From an uncultured Christensenellaceae bacterium (lineage in GTDB: Bacteria; Bacillota; Clostridia; Christensenellales; Christensenellaceae), in contig CAKSBK010000007.1 of the NCBI GenBank assembly GCA_934438035.1, positions 1 through 12,617 of the forward strand: a DNA stretch of 12,617 nt, in the 5' to 3' direction. This document shows, in pieces, positions 1 through 5,289 of this stretch (the stretch's first letter is position 1; every line of letters begins with the position of its first letter). Made by a program: the position numbers and the translations under genes. The notes beneath the pieces are model-generated. The model had not been told where the DNA came from. It searched no databases and saw nothing but the letters and a program-made list of their open reading frames with translations.

Positions 1-108
1 CAATACGTTTTCTTTTTGCTTATGCGGCAAACGCATCTAATACATTGTGCATTGTGACTCACCTCTATTATATTTTAGTATGAGGCGTAACGCACATAAA
101 TAACCTAC

Positions 109-145
109 TAACTCACTACGAATGAGTTACAGTTCACTTTATAAT
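109..145 (+). promoter_or_regulatory. Inverted repeat next to a -10-like box
   Basis: TAACTCA (109-115) and TGAGTTA (123-129) form a perfect 7-bp inverted repeat with a 7-nt spacer. A consensus -10 hexamer TATAAT follows at 140-145. No good -35 hexamer lies 16-18 bp upstream of it, so if this is a promoter it may need an activator bound at the repeat. The repeat could equally be an operator. The function is inferred from position and symmetry only. Confidence 0.3.
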
Positions 146-161
146 AGAAAGGACAACACAA

Positions 162-188
162 ATGAGGAAAAAGAGGAGGTTCGAGTAA
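162..188 (+). CDS. Possible 8-aa leader peptide MRKKRRFE
   Basis: ATG at 162 opens an 8-codon frame, MRKKRRFE, ending in TAA at 186-188. A purine-rich GAAAGG (147-152) stands 9 nt upstream as a plausible ribosome binding site, and a TATAAT box precedes it at 140-145. Five of the eight codons are Arg or Lys. The position, upstream of a terminator-like hairpin (370-413) and a regulator gene (500), resembles leader peptides that control attenuators. An 8-codon frame can easily arise by chance, so this stays tentative. Confidence 0.22.
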   Translation: MRKKRRFE

Positions 189-369
189 GAACGCACCAAT
201 AGAAAGAGACCACTATATAAAAACCTAACAAACAAATTCACAGTAAAACATATTATGAGTTGCGCTTACAGATGTGAGCTGCAGCTCATTTTATATGTAA
301 TTATAGTTCTCCTACACGCACCGCCGAATATTACGGGGATATATGCGTATTTAACTAAGTTAAACGAAG

Positions 370-413
370 GCACACTTACGGATTATTATGTCCGTTTGTG
401 TGCTTTTGTTGTT
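370..413 (+). terminator. Rho-independent terminator or attenuator upstream of the sigma-like gene
   Basis: GCACAC (370-375) pairs with GTGTGC (398-403), and inside it ACGGA (378-382) pairs with TCCGT (391-395), separated by a TT/TT internal mismatch around an 8-nt loop. TTTTGTTGTTT follows at 404-413. A smaller hairpin, TTTAAC (350-355) with GTTAAA (359-364), lies directly before it. Because it sits in the leader of the gene at 500 with no solid gene before it, I read it as an attenuator; it may instead end an upstream transcript. Confidence 0.6.
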
Positions 414-452
414 TGTGGCGGATTTTTTACCGGCTGCCGTGATCCTCCGTCA

Positions 453-480
453 AGTGATTTTTTCAATCAAAAAAATCACT
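453..480 (+). promoter_or_regulatory. Perfect 11-bp inverted repeat abutting the RBS of the sigma-like gene
   Basis: AGTGATTTTTT (453-463) and AAAAAATCACT (470-480) are exact reverse complements with a 6-nt loop. The repeat ends 5 nt before the AGGAGG ribosome binding site (486-491) of the gene at 500. It could be an RNA hairpin that affects translation or stability, or a dimeric protein-binding site. The 3' arm has no T-run, so it is not a classical terminator on the + strand. Confidence 0.5.
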
Positions 481-499
481 ATGACAGGAGGAAGTAAAA

Positions 500-1006
500 A
501 TGGAAGTTTACCTTCCGAAAAAAGATGCCCGCCCTTGCCGCAGAAAGGACAAGGACAACCCCTACGAAATTTTCAGCGTAGGTATTGATACTGACAGCCC
601 GCATTTCTACGTTTCATTCAAGGATGGACAAGGTGTTCAAATTTGTATGGAGATAGACAAGGCAGTATTTGACCTGCTTGACCGTTTTGAGTTGGATGAC
701 CTATCCTTTCTCAATGAATGGGACAGGCATATTGAGCATAGCGAGTTGACCGAGGCAGCTTTACACGCAAGAGCCATTGCGAATATTGAAAGCGTAGAGA
801 TTACTGTGCTCAATGGTATGCGAAACGAGCAACTGCGCAGAGCTATAGCTACTCTGCCCGAAACACAGCGTCGTAGGCTTGTGATGTATTACTTTGACGG
901 TCTTACTTACGAGGAAATTGCCGAAAGAGAAAGATGTACCCACCCTGCAGTCATCAAGTCTGTAAAATCGGCAATTTCCAAGCTCAAAAAATATTTTTTC
1001 AAATAG
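500..1006 (+). CDS. Sigma-70 region-4-like regulatory protein of an ICE
   Basis: This 168-aa protein has a C-terminal helix-turn-helix of the sigma-70 region 4 type at about residues 112-165. It includes the LPETQRR segment, the LTYEEIAERERCTHPAVIKS recognition region and a basic tail (KLKKYFFK). Region 2, needed for core-polymerase and -10 contacts, is missing, so it is not a full sigma factor. Proteins of this kind sit near the xis-int end of Tn916/Tn1549-type elements (the Orf7-like position) and are thought to regulate element genes. The N-terminal 90 residues are not recognised. ATG at 500 is supported by AGGAGG at 486-491. It has its own leader carrying an attenuator-like hairpin and an inverted repeat. 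DNA binding is likely; targets are unknown. Confidence 0.8.
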   Translation: MEVYLPKKDARPCRRKDKDNPYEIFSVGIDTDSPHFYVSFKDGQGVQICMEIDKAVFDLLDRFELDDLSFLNEWDRHIEHSELTEAALHARAIANIESVEITVLNGMRNEQLRRAIATLPETQRRRLVMYYFDGLTYEEIAERERCTHPAVIKSVKSAISKLKKYFFK

Positions 1007-1030
1007 GGTTACAATTTAGTCTTTAAGTGA

Positions 1031-1535
1031 GGAAACAGGTGAAGGGCAACGGATAGTCCTTTACCTGTTTTCCGTTTACATAGCGGTGAATGGGTTGCTC
1101 CTTGACAACCGAATACCCATTCATCAAATACTTTCCTATTGCTATTGTGATGAGCATAAGCCACGTTAGATACTGCGCCACGATCTGCCCTGCAGGGAGC
1201 GAGAAACAGTAGTCTATAACCATTGGGTAGCTCCCAATGCGGCAATGACAAGCAATAGGGATAATGATACTCCCGTCCAGCCACAGTCCGAGCGTGATAA
1301 ACGAAGTCCGGCGTGAAGCCGTCGCAGGCAATGGGGGCGGTTGCGTGAGAACCACGCAAGGGTGAAACTCCCGTGGAGCTGATACGCTGTCAGCCGTTTG
1401 ATGACTTCCCAGCAGAAAATCGGGGTGTCGAGGACAAATAGATTTTCTTGAAATAAGGTCAAACGGCAAGACGGGTCATCAAAACAGGAGTATGTTTATA
1501 TCTCTCCGACCTTAATTCTGTTTTATCGTTTGACC
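1031..1535 (+). ncRNA. Candidate large structured RNA, class unknown
   Basis: About 570 bp between the sigma-like gene and the MazF-like gene lacks a convincing ORF but is full of inverted repeats. Potential helices: 1033-1045/1058-1070 (13 bp, one G-U); 1085-1095/1115-1125 (11 bp, one G-U); a long-range 1133-1143/1251-1261 (11 bp) enclosing 1167-1175/1207-1216 (one bulge) and 1221-1227/1233-1239; 1309-1312/1318-1321; 1341-1347/1353-1359; and 1378-1382/1390-1394. G-U pairs formed on the + strand would be A-C mismatches on the other, which favours + strand transcription. The first hairpin is followed by TTTTCCGTTT and may also end the sigma-like transcript. I found no group II intron domain V and could not match a named RNA class. 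It could be a leader RNA, a stand-alone omega/HEARO-type RNA, or a degraded mobile element. Confidence 0.45.
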
Positions 1536-1573
1536 TCCTACATAGGCGAAGCGCCTAATTTTCAAAGGAGGTC
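1457..1573 (+). promoter_or_regulatory. RBS-sequestering switch upstream of the MazF-like gene
   Basis: GACCTCC (1532-1538) is the exact complement of GGAGGTC (1567-1573), which contains the ribosome binding site of the gene at 1581; a small hairpin, TAGGCG (1543-1548) with CGCCTA (1552-1557), lies between them. The same blocking segment is part of CGTTTGACC (1527-1535), which can instead pair with GGTCAAACG (1457-1465). That segment can in turn pair, as TCAAACGGC (1459-1467), with GCCGTTTGA (1393-1401). TTTGATGAC (1397-1405) also complements GTCATCAAA (1475-1483), and AAAACAG (1481-1487) complements CTGTTTT (1518-1524). The pairings exclude one another, as expected of a translational on/off switch. 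What would trigger it is unknown. Confidence 0.45.
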
Positions 1574-1580
1574 TATTTAT

Positions 1581-2096
1581 ATGGAAAACAAGACTACATT
1601 CAAACGGGGCGATATGTTTTATGCGGATCTGCCGCAAGGTGTCGGCTCCGAACAATCGGGATACCGCCCCGTAATCATTCTTCAAAACGATGTGGGCAAC
1701 AAGCACAGCACCACGGTCATTGTAGCGCCCCTAACAAGCGTTTCCCACGCCAAAACAAAATTACCTACTCACTACACTATGAAAGTCGAAAACGGCCTTG
1801 AGAAGCCTTCTATCGTGCTTTTGGAGCAAATACACACCATCGACAAGCAAAGGCTTCAAAAGTACATCGGTAAAGCAAGTGATACAGCACTTGCGGGCAT
1901 TGAATATGCCCTTGCTATCAGCTTGGGGTTTATCGACCCCGTAACCAAAACAATCGAATTTGGTCTGTGTAGCACCTGCAGGGATTTACTCTCCAGAGCA
2001 GGTGCTTTTTCTATTGACAGCAAAAACATCGCCTGTACCTGTTCCCGTTGCGGCTTTCCCAAAGGGACGGTGTATAAGGTCACACAGAAAAGGTAG
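1581..2096 (+). CDS. PemK/MazF-family protein with a cysteine-rich C-terminal tail
   Basis: This 171-aa protein has a PemK/MazF-like core at residues 7-118. The signature GSEQSGYRPVIILQNDVGN is clear, and R29, T52 and Q83 fall where MazF endoribonucleases carry their active-site residues. MazF toxins are usually about 110-120 aa. Here some 50 extra residues carry C130-x2-C133 and C152-x-C154-x2-C157, which look like a small metal-binding ribbon. ATG at 1581 follows AAAGGAGG (1564-1571) by 9 nt; an in-frame ATG at 1530 lacks a good site and would put the repeat-rich leader inside the protein. No antitoxin gene lies next to it; upstream is the structured leader and 8 bp downstream is the excisionase-like gene. 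It may be an mRNA-cleaving toxin or an element regulator with the same fold. Confidence 0.8.
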   Translation: MENKTTFKRGDMFYADLPQGVGSEQSGYRPVIILQNDVGNKHSTTVIVAPLTSVSHAKTKLPTHYTMKVENGLEKPSIVLLEQIHTIDKQRLQKYIGKASDTALAGIEYALAISLGFIDPVTKTIEFGLCSTCRDLLSRAGAFSIDSKNIACTCSRCGFPKGTVYKVTQKR

Positions 2097-2104
2097 GTGT
2101 GGCT

Positions 2105-2311
2105 ATGTATAACTTCAAAGAAATCTATCACACCGTCTTGAAAGAATATCCCGACATTATGACGGTGGAAGAAATGAGCAAAGCATTGGGTATCAGCTCA
2201 AAGACGGGATACAAACTCATCAAAGAAGGCGTTATCAAAAGCCGCAAGGTCGGCAGAGCCTACCGCATCGCAAAGGTGCATTTGTTATCTTATCTGAAAG
2301 TAAATATGTAA
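2105..2311 (+). CDS. xis: Excisionase-like helix-turn-helix protein
   Basis: This 68-aa basic protein carries a MerR/excisionase-type winged helix-turn-helix. The segment MTVEEMSKALGISSKTGYKL is followed by the wing-like IKEGVIKSRKVGRAYRI. Proteins of this size and type directly upstream of a Tn916-class integrase act as excisionases: they bind and bend the element ends and tip the integrase toward excision. ATG at 2105 is preceded by AGGTAGG at 2091-2097. A GTG at 2099 would add two residues and is equally possible. It starts 8 bp after the MazF-like gene, so the two are probably cotranscribed. A 69-bp inverted repeat separates it from the integrase. The family call is firm; the excision role is inferred from position. 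Confidence 0.82.
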   Translation: MYNFKEIYHTVLKEYPDIMTVEEMSKALGISSKTGYKLIKEGVIKSRKVGRAYRIAKVHLLSYLKVNM

Positions 2312-2322
2312 ATTTCAAAATC

Positions 2323-2391
2323 GCACATTGGACTACTTCATCGGCTGTATGGTAAAATATACTCGGTCAACGGCAGTAGTCCAATTTGTGC
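2323..2391 (+). promoter_or_regulatory. Large inverted repeat between xis and int
   Basis: GCACA-TTGGACTACT (2323-2337) is complementary to AGTAGTCCAA-TT-TGTGC (2375-2391), giving 15 bp with a 2-nt bulge around a 37-nt interior that includes GTAT/ATAC (2347-2350/2357-2360). It ends 10 bp before the integrase ribosome binding site. It could be an mRNA hairpin uncoupling int from xis, or a binding site for Xis or Int. TTGGAC (2328-2333) and TAAAAT (2353-2358) could also form a poor promoter with a long 19-bp spacer. No T-run follows. Confidence 0.5.
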
Positions 2392-2416
2392 TACATACGA
2401 CAAAGGAGGTACTTTT

Positions 2417-3595
2417 ATGGTAGCAGGACATCTGCAAGAGAAAAATGGAACATATTATATGGTGTTAAGTTATAACACGACCGCAGGAAAGCGGAAAACA
2501 AAATGGATCAGCACGAAGCTCCCCGTAAAGGGCAATAAGAAAAAGGCGGAAGAAATGCTTTACGAAACCCGTAAAACTTTCATACCGCCGGAGGAACCCG
2601 TTGAGGGCGTTCTTTCAAGTGAGATGCTTTTTACTGACTTTTTGAAGATGTGGCTTGCGGTTGCGAAAAGCACAATCAAGCTCACAACATATTCATCCTA
2701 TGCCGGTATGGTTAATAGAACCATCATTCCATACTTTGAACCCTACAAATTCAAACTGACGGAGATTTCAGCGAAAGACATTCAGCAATTCTACCTTGTT
2801 CAGCTTGAAAGGGTATCGGCAAACTCGGTAATTCATTATCACGCAGTAATTCATCGTGCGATGAAATACGCTGTGAGAACCGATTTAATCTCTGTCAATC
2901 CCGTAGATAAGGTTGACCGTCCGAAGAAGAACACCTTTCAAGGCAGTTTTTACTCGGAGGACGAGATGCAAGATCTGTTTGAGGTTGCACGAGGTACAAA
3001 GTTGGAACTGCCTATCGTCTTGGCATCCTTTTACGGATTGCGCCGAAGCGAGGTTTTAGGACTGAAATGGAGTGCGATTGACTTTCAGCAAAACACCATC
3101 ACCATCCAACACACGCTTACGGCTTGCCAAATCGACGGTAAACTCGTTGAGGTGGCATCGGATACTACCAAGACAAAATCCAGCCGCAGAACGCTCCCGC
3201 TGATACCACAGTTCAGAGATATGCTTCTGCAACGTTGGGAGATGCAGGAAGAATACAAGCGTGTGTGCGGAAGATGTTACAACAGAAAATATCTTGACTA
3301 TATCTGCGTTGATGAAATGGGTAATATCATAAAACCCGATTATTTAACCGACTCTTTTTCAAAATTGCTTGCAAGACACGGTTTGCGACATATCCGCTTT
3401 CACGATCTGCGCCATACCTGTGCATCGTTACTGCTGAAGAACGGCGTACCGATGAAACAAATCCAGGAATGGCTCGGTCACTCGGATTTCAGTACGACGG
3501 CAAATATTTATGCTCACTTGGATTACAATTCCAAGCTGAACTCGGCTCAGGCGATGATGACCGGTATGAGTGCTGCGTTGATTACCGTGGGGTAA
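2417..3595 (+). CDS. int: Tn916/Tn1549-type tyrosine recombinase (ICE integrase)
   Basis: This 392-aa site-specific recombinase has three regions. Residues 3-52 are an AP2-like arm-DNA-binding domain (GHLQEKNGTYYMVLSY, KTKWIST). Residues 72-168 are the SAM-like core-binding domain. Residues 175-380 are the catalytic domain. The catalytic set is visible: R209 in YGLRRSE, a lysine in TTKTKSSRRTLPL (about 252-254), H329 and R332 in FHDLRHT, H355 in LGHSD and the nucleophile Y365 in NIYAHLD. Length matches full-length Tn916/Tn1549 integrases (about 400 aa), with no sign of truncation. AAAGGAGGT (2402-2410) supports the ATG at 2417. The gene ends 46 bp from the 3' end of a tRNA-Ser, which is the likely attachment site. 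It should integrate and, with Xis, excise the element. Confidence 0.95.
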   Translation: MVAGHLQEKNGTYYMVLSYNTTAGKRKTKWISTKLPVKGNKKKAEEMLYETRKTFIPPEEPVEGVLSSEMLFTDFLKMWLAVAKSTIKLTTYSSYAGMVNRTIIPYFEPYKFKLTEISAKDIQQFYLVQLERVSANSVIHYHAVIHRAMKYAVRTDLISVNPVDKVDRPKKNTFQGSFYSEDEMQDLFEVARGTKLELPIVLASFYGLRRSEVLGLKWSAIDFQQNTITIQHTLTACQIDGKLVEVASDTTKTKSSRRTLPLIPQFRDMLLQRWEMQEEYKRVCGRCYNRKYLDYICVDEMGNIIKPDYLTDSFSKLLARHGLRHIRFHDLRHTCASLLLKNGVPMKQIQEWLGHSDFSTTANIYAHLDYNSKLNSAQAMMTGMSAALITVG

Positions 3596-3596
3596 A

Positions 3597-3633
3597 AAAT
3601 TAAGCCTGCAAGCGGCTAAAACGCTTGCAGGCT
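3597..3633 (-). terminator. Terminator of the tRNA-Ser transcript
   Basis: AGCCTGCAAGCG (3603-3614) and CGCTTGCAGGCT (3622-3633) form a perfect 12-bp stem with a 7-nt loop. Read on the - strand it is followed by TTAATTTTTT, so it ends transcription coming from the tRNA-Ser. On the + strand, after int, there is no T-run, though the stem could still protect the int mRNA end. It lies between int and the tRNA, so it is part of the ICE/chromosome junction. Confidence 0.8.
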
Positions 3634-3640
3634 AACGGTC

Positions 3641-3731
3641 TGGCGGAGAGTTAGGGATTCGAACCCTAGGTTCCTTTTAAGGGAACACATCATTTCGAGT
3701 GATGCACCTTCGACCTCTCGGACAACTCTCC
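3641..3731 (-). tRNA. tRNA-Ser (anticodon CGA), intact, likely ICE attachment site
   Basis: On the - strand the 91-nt sequence folds as a class II tRNA. It has a 7-bp acceptor stem (GGAGAGT/ACTCTCC) and an anticodon stem CATCA/TGATG around the loop CTCGAAA (anticodon CGA at 3695-3697). A long variable arm (GTTCC/GGAAC) and a T arm (TAGGG-TTCGAAT-CCCTA) follow, and CCA is encoded. It should decode UCG, which the UGA-anticodon tRNA-Ser can usually also read. tRNA 3' ends are common targets of tyrosine integrases, and int lies 46 bp from this one. Its 5' half differs at 2 of 42 positions from the truncated copy at 3882-3920. Confidence 0.95.
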
Positions 3732-3881
3732 GTGCTATATTTCAAACCAACTTCTCAAATCTCAACCTTGGAAAATGGAGAGAAAAGTTGGAGAGAAAAC
3801 TGATTGATATATTTAATTGTACTGCGAAAACCCCGATAAATCAAGGGCTTTCAAGGATGGCTTTCCAAAGTGGTCTTTGGT
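3732..3881. other. Inter-tRNA remnant, probable leftover end of an earlier integrated element
   Basis: These 150 bp lie between the intact tRNA-Ser and its truncated copy and contain no credible gene. They include a tandem direct repeat GGAGAGAAAA (3777-3786 and 3790-3799, period 13) and short self-complementary pieces near 3863-3880 (CCAAAG, CTTTGG). Frames open on the + strand here run through antisense tRNA sequence and are not taken as genes. I infer a relic of a previous integration at the same tRNA. Confidence 0.45.
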
Positions 3882-3920
3882 TTTCGAGTGCTGCACCTTC
3901 GACCACTCGGACAACTCTCC
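3882..3920 (-). pseudogene. Truncated tRNA-Ser, 5' half only
   Basis: On the - strand this matches the 5' half of the neighbouring tRNA-Ser: acceptor strand, D arm, and the anticodon stem and loop up to CTCGAAA. It then stops matching. Across 3882-3923 and 3693-3734 it agrees at 40 of 42 positions. The expected 3' anticodon strand, variable arm, T arm and CCA are missing, and unrelated sequence (ACCAAAG and on) follows. The break just after the anticodon loop fits a recombination crossover there, a known class of tRNA attachment site. It cannot make a functional tRNA. Confidence 0.85.
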
Positions 3921-4123
3921 GTGTCTGTTTTCACCCGGTTTTCTTTCCAAAAAATCATCGGAGAAAAAGCAAAAAATATTCGATTTTGGATTTTCAACAT
4001 TCAGAAGCATCAACGAGAATCCGTTGGGACAAAATTCACAGATCCTGTCGAAATTCCGAACGCTCCTCGTTATGACCGCTTCAATACGTCTCCAAATTTA
4101 AGCAACGCATATATTTTATCAAA
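3921..4123. other. Intergenic region between the tRNA fragment and prfB, no gene seen
   Basis: About 200 bp of AT-rich DNA lies downstream of prfB and upstream of the broken tRNA. The + strand frames crossing it start inside antisense tRNA sequence, lack ribosome binding sites and resemble no known family. Apart from poly-A tracts near 3950-3980 I see no structure. A promoter for the original tRNA would be expected here on the - strand, but none stands out. Confidence 0.5.
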
Positions 4124-4161
4124 TAAAAAAGGGATTTGCAATACCAAACTGCTCCTCCCCT
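4124..4161 (-). terminator. Weak terminator after prfB
   Basis: On the - strand, starting 10 nt after the prfB stop, GGGA and TCCC can pair around an inner TTTG/CAAA with a 7-nt bulge, followed by TTTTTTATTTG. The stem is short and imperfect. The T-run right after it and its place after the last gene of the secA-prfB pair make a terminator plausible. Confidence 0.45.
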
Positions 4162-4169
4162 GTTTTTAT

Positions 4170-5270
4170 TTAGCTCATAATAAGATATGTATTTATAAAT
4201 AGGTCTATATCTCCGTCCATAACAGCGGCAATATTGCCCATTTCCGCCCCCGTTCTATGATCTTTAACGAGATTATACGGATGAAATACGTAAGAACGTA
4301 TCTGGCTGCCCCATTCGATTTTTTTCATATCTCCCTTGAGGTCGTTAATCTCCGCCATTCTCTCGCTTTCACGCATCTCTATAAGCTTCGCCTTTAACAT
4401 GCCCATACAGGTGTCTCTGTTTTGAAATTGCGAACGCTCCGTTTGGCAGGAAACAACTATGCCCGTCGGAATATGCGTCAGTCTTACCGCCGAGGAAGTT
4501 TTGTTAACCTTCTGACCGCCGGCTCCAGAAGAACGGTAAACGTCCATTTTTATTTCCTCCGGAGGTATTTCTATATCCGCGTCGTTTGCGTCAAGCTCCG
4601 GCATTACGTCAAGAGAAGCAAAAGACGTATGTCTTCTTGCGGAAGAATCAAACGGAGAAATGCGGACGAGTCTGTGAACGCCCTTTTCCGCTTTAAGATA
4701 TCCGTATGCGTTTGTTCCCTCAACCATAAACGTAACGCTCTTTATTCCGGCTTCTTCACCGTCAAGGTAATCAAGCACTTTTACTCCGTAACCGTGTTTT
4801 TCCGCCCAGCGCGTATACATTCTGTAGAGCATGGAAGTCCAGTCCTGCGCCTCGGTTCCGCCCGCTCCCGCATGAAGAGATAAAATAGCATTGTTTGCAT
4901 CGTATTTTCCCGACAATAATGCCGAAAGTCTAAAGGACTCCGTCTTCTTTTCAAACTCCGTAAGAGAAGAGTCTATTTCCTCAACAAGGCTTTCGTCGTC
5001 CTCTTCCGCCGCCATTTCAATAAGCGTTTCCGCATCGTCGCTCATTTCCTTAAGCTCTTCATATGACTTTATCTTATCCTCAATGGGTTTTACCTTTTTA
5101 TTTACTTCATTGGCTTTTTCGATATCGTCCCAAAAGCCGGGAGCCTCCATCTGTTTTTTGTAATCGGCAAGCTCTTCTCTAAGCTTTGTAACGTTAATTG
5201 ACTCCGCTGCCTCCGCAAGCATTTTCTGCGCTTCCGCAAGCTTTGCCTTTTGTTCGTCTAATAACACCAT
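4170..5270 (-). CDS. prfB: Peptide chain release factor 2 (RF2), no programmed frameshift
   Basis: RF2 reads UGA and UAA stop codons in the ribosome and triggers peptide release. The 366-aa protein shows the N-terminal coiled-coil-like domain (1-110), the SPF stop-recognition tripeptide (205-207) and the catalytic GGQ (251-253 in SSGAGGQKVNKTSSAVRL). Its length is normal. In many bacteria prfB has an in-frame UGA at about codon 26 that needs a +1 frameshift. Here the frame runs straight through: codon 26 is AAC in AESINVTKL, with no CTTTGA slippery site. The N-terminal segment is present, so the gene is complete but lacks that autoregulation. It starts 19 bp after the secA stop, behind a modest AAGGCGG site, matching the secA-prfB operon of Bacillus. 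Confidence 0.97.
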   Translation of the reverse strand: MVLLDEQKAKLAEAQKMLAEAAESINVTKLREELADYKKQMEAPGFWDDIEKANEVNKKVKPIEDKIKSYEELKEMSDDAETLIEMAAEEDDESLVEEIDSSLTEFEKKTESFRLSALLSGKYDANNAILSLHAGAGGTEAQDWTSMLYRMYTRWAEKHGYGVKVLDYLDGEEAGIKSVTFMVEGTNAYGYLKAEKGVHRLVRISPFDSSARRHTSFASLDVMPELDANDADIEIPPEEIKMDVYRSSGAGGQKVNKTSSAVRLTHIPTGIVVSCQTERSQFQNRDTCMGMLKAKLIEMRESERMAEINDLKGDMKKIEWGSQIRSYVFHPYNLVKDHRTGAEMGNIAAVMDGDIDLFINTYLIMS

Positions 5271-5289
5271 TTTATTTACCGCCTTAAAA

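Larger units (their letters stand above)
1..254. other. Non-coding leader/intergenic region of the ICE, left edge
   Basis: I see no credible gene here apart from an 8-codon mini-ORF (162-188). The stretch holds a small hairpin (ATGCG at 23-27 with CGCAT at 33-37), a direct repeat of CATTGTG around 44-57, an inverted repeat at 109-129 and a -10-like TATAAT at 140-145. It probably links an upstream ICE gene outside the window with the regulated leader of the sigma-like gene at 500. That link is inferred from position only. Confidence 0.5.

Noticed and set aside
255..497. An 80-codon open frame on the + strand upstream of the sigma-like gene
   Set aside because: No ribosome binding site, no family resemblance, and it runs through the T-tailed hairpin at 370-413 and the perfect inverted repeat at 453-480. 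It is better explained as a non-coding leader.
1009..1469. Three overlapping open frames on the - strand (up to 148 codons), one with a membrane-like stretch
   Set aside because: They share the same DNA in different frames, lack good ribosome binding sites and known motifs, and cover the repeat-rich region whose G-U pairs point to + strand RNA. A decayed membrane-protein fragment cannot be fully excluded.
1530..1580. An upstream ATG extending the MazF-like protein by 17 residues
   Set aside because: The extension would translate the anti-RBS segment and the small hairpin, and has no ribosome binding site, whereas ATG 1581 has AAAGGAGG at ideal spacing and begins where the family starts.
1031..1580. 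Group II intron or intron remnant
   Set aside because: I could not find a domain V-like hairpin, a GUGYG-type 5' end or a reverse transcriptase reading frame. It is kept only as a weak alternative for the structured region.
1031..2096. Type III toxin-antitoxin system (repeat RNA antitoxin plus a ToxN-like toxin)
   Set aside because: The layout of an RNA before a MazF-fold gene is similar, but there are no tandem direct repeats of the antitoxin RNA type, and the protein matches the PemK/MazF family rather than ToxN.
3788..4202. Several overlapping + strand open frames of 94-110 codons
   Set aside because: They are translated from antisense tRNA-Ser fragment and intergenic DNA, have no ribosome binding sites, and carry typical spurious strings such as RVLHLRPLGQLS.
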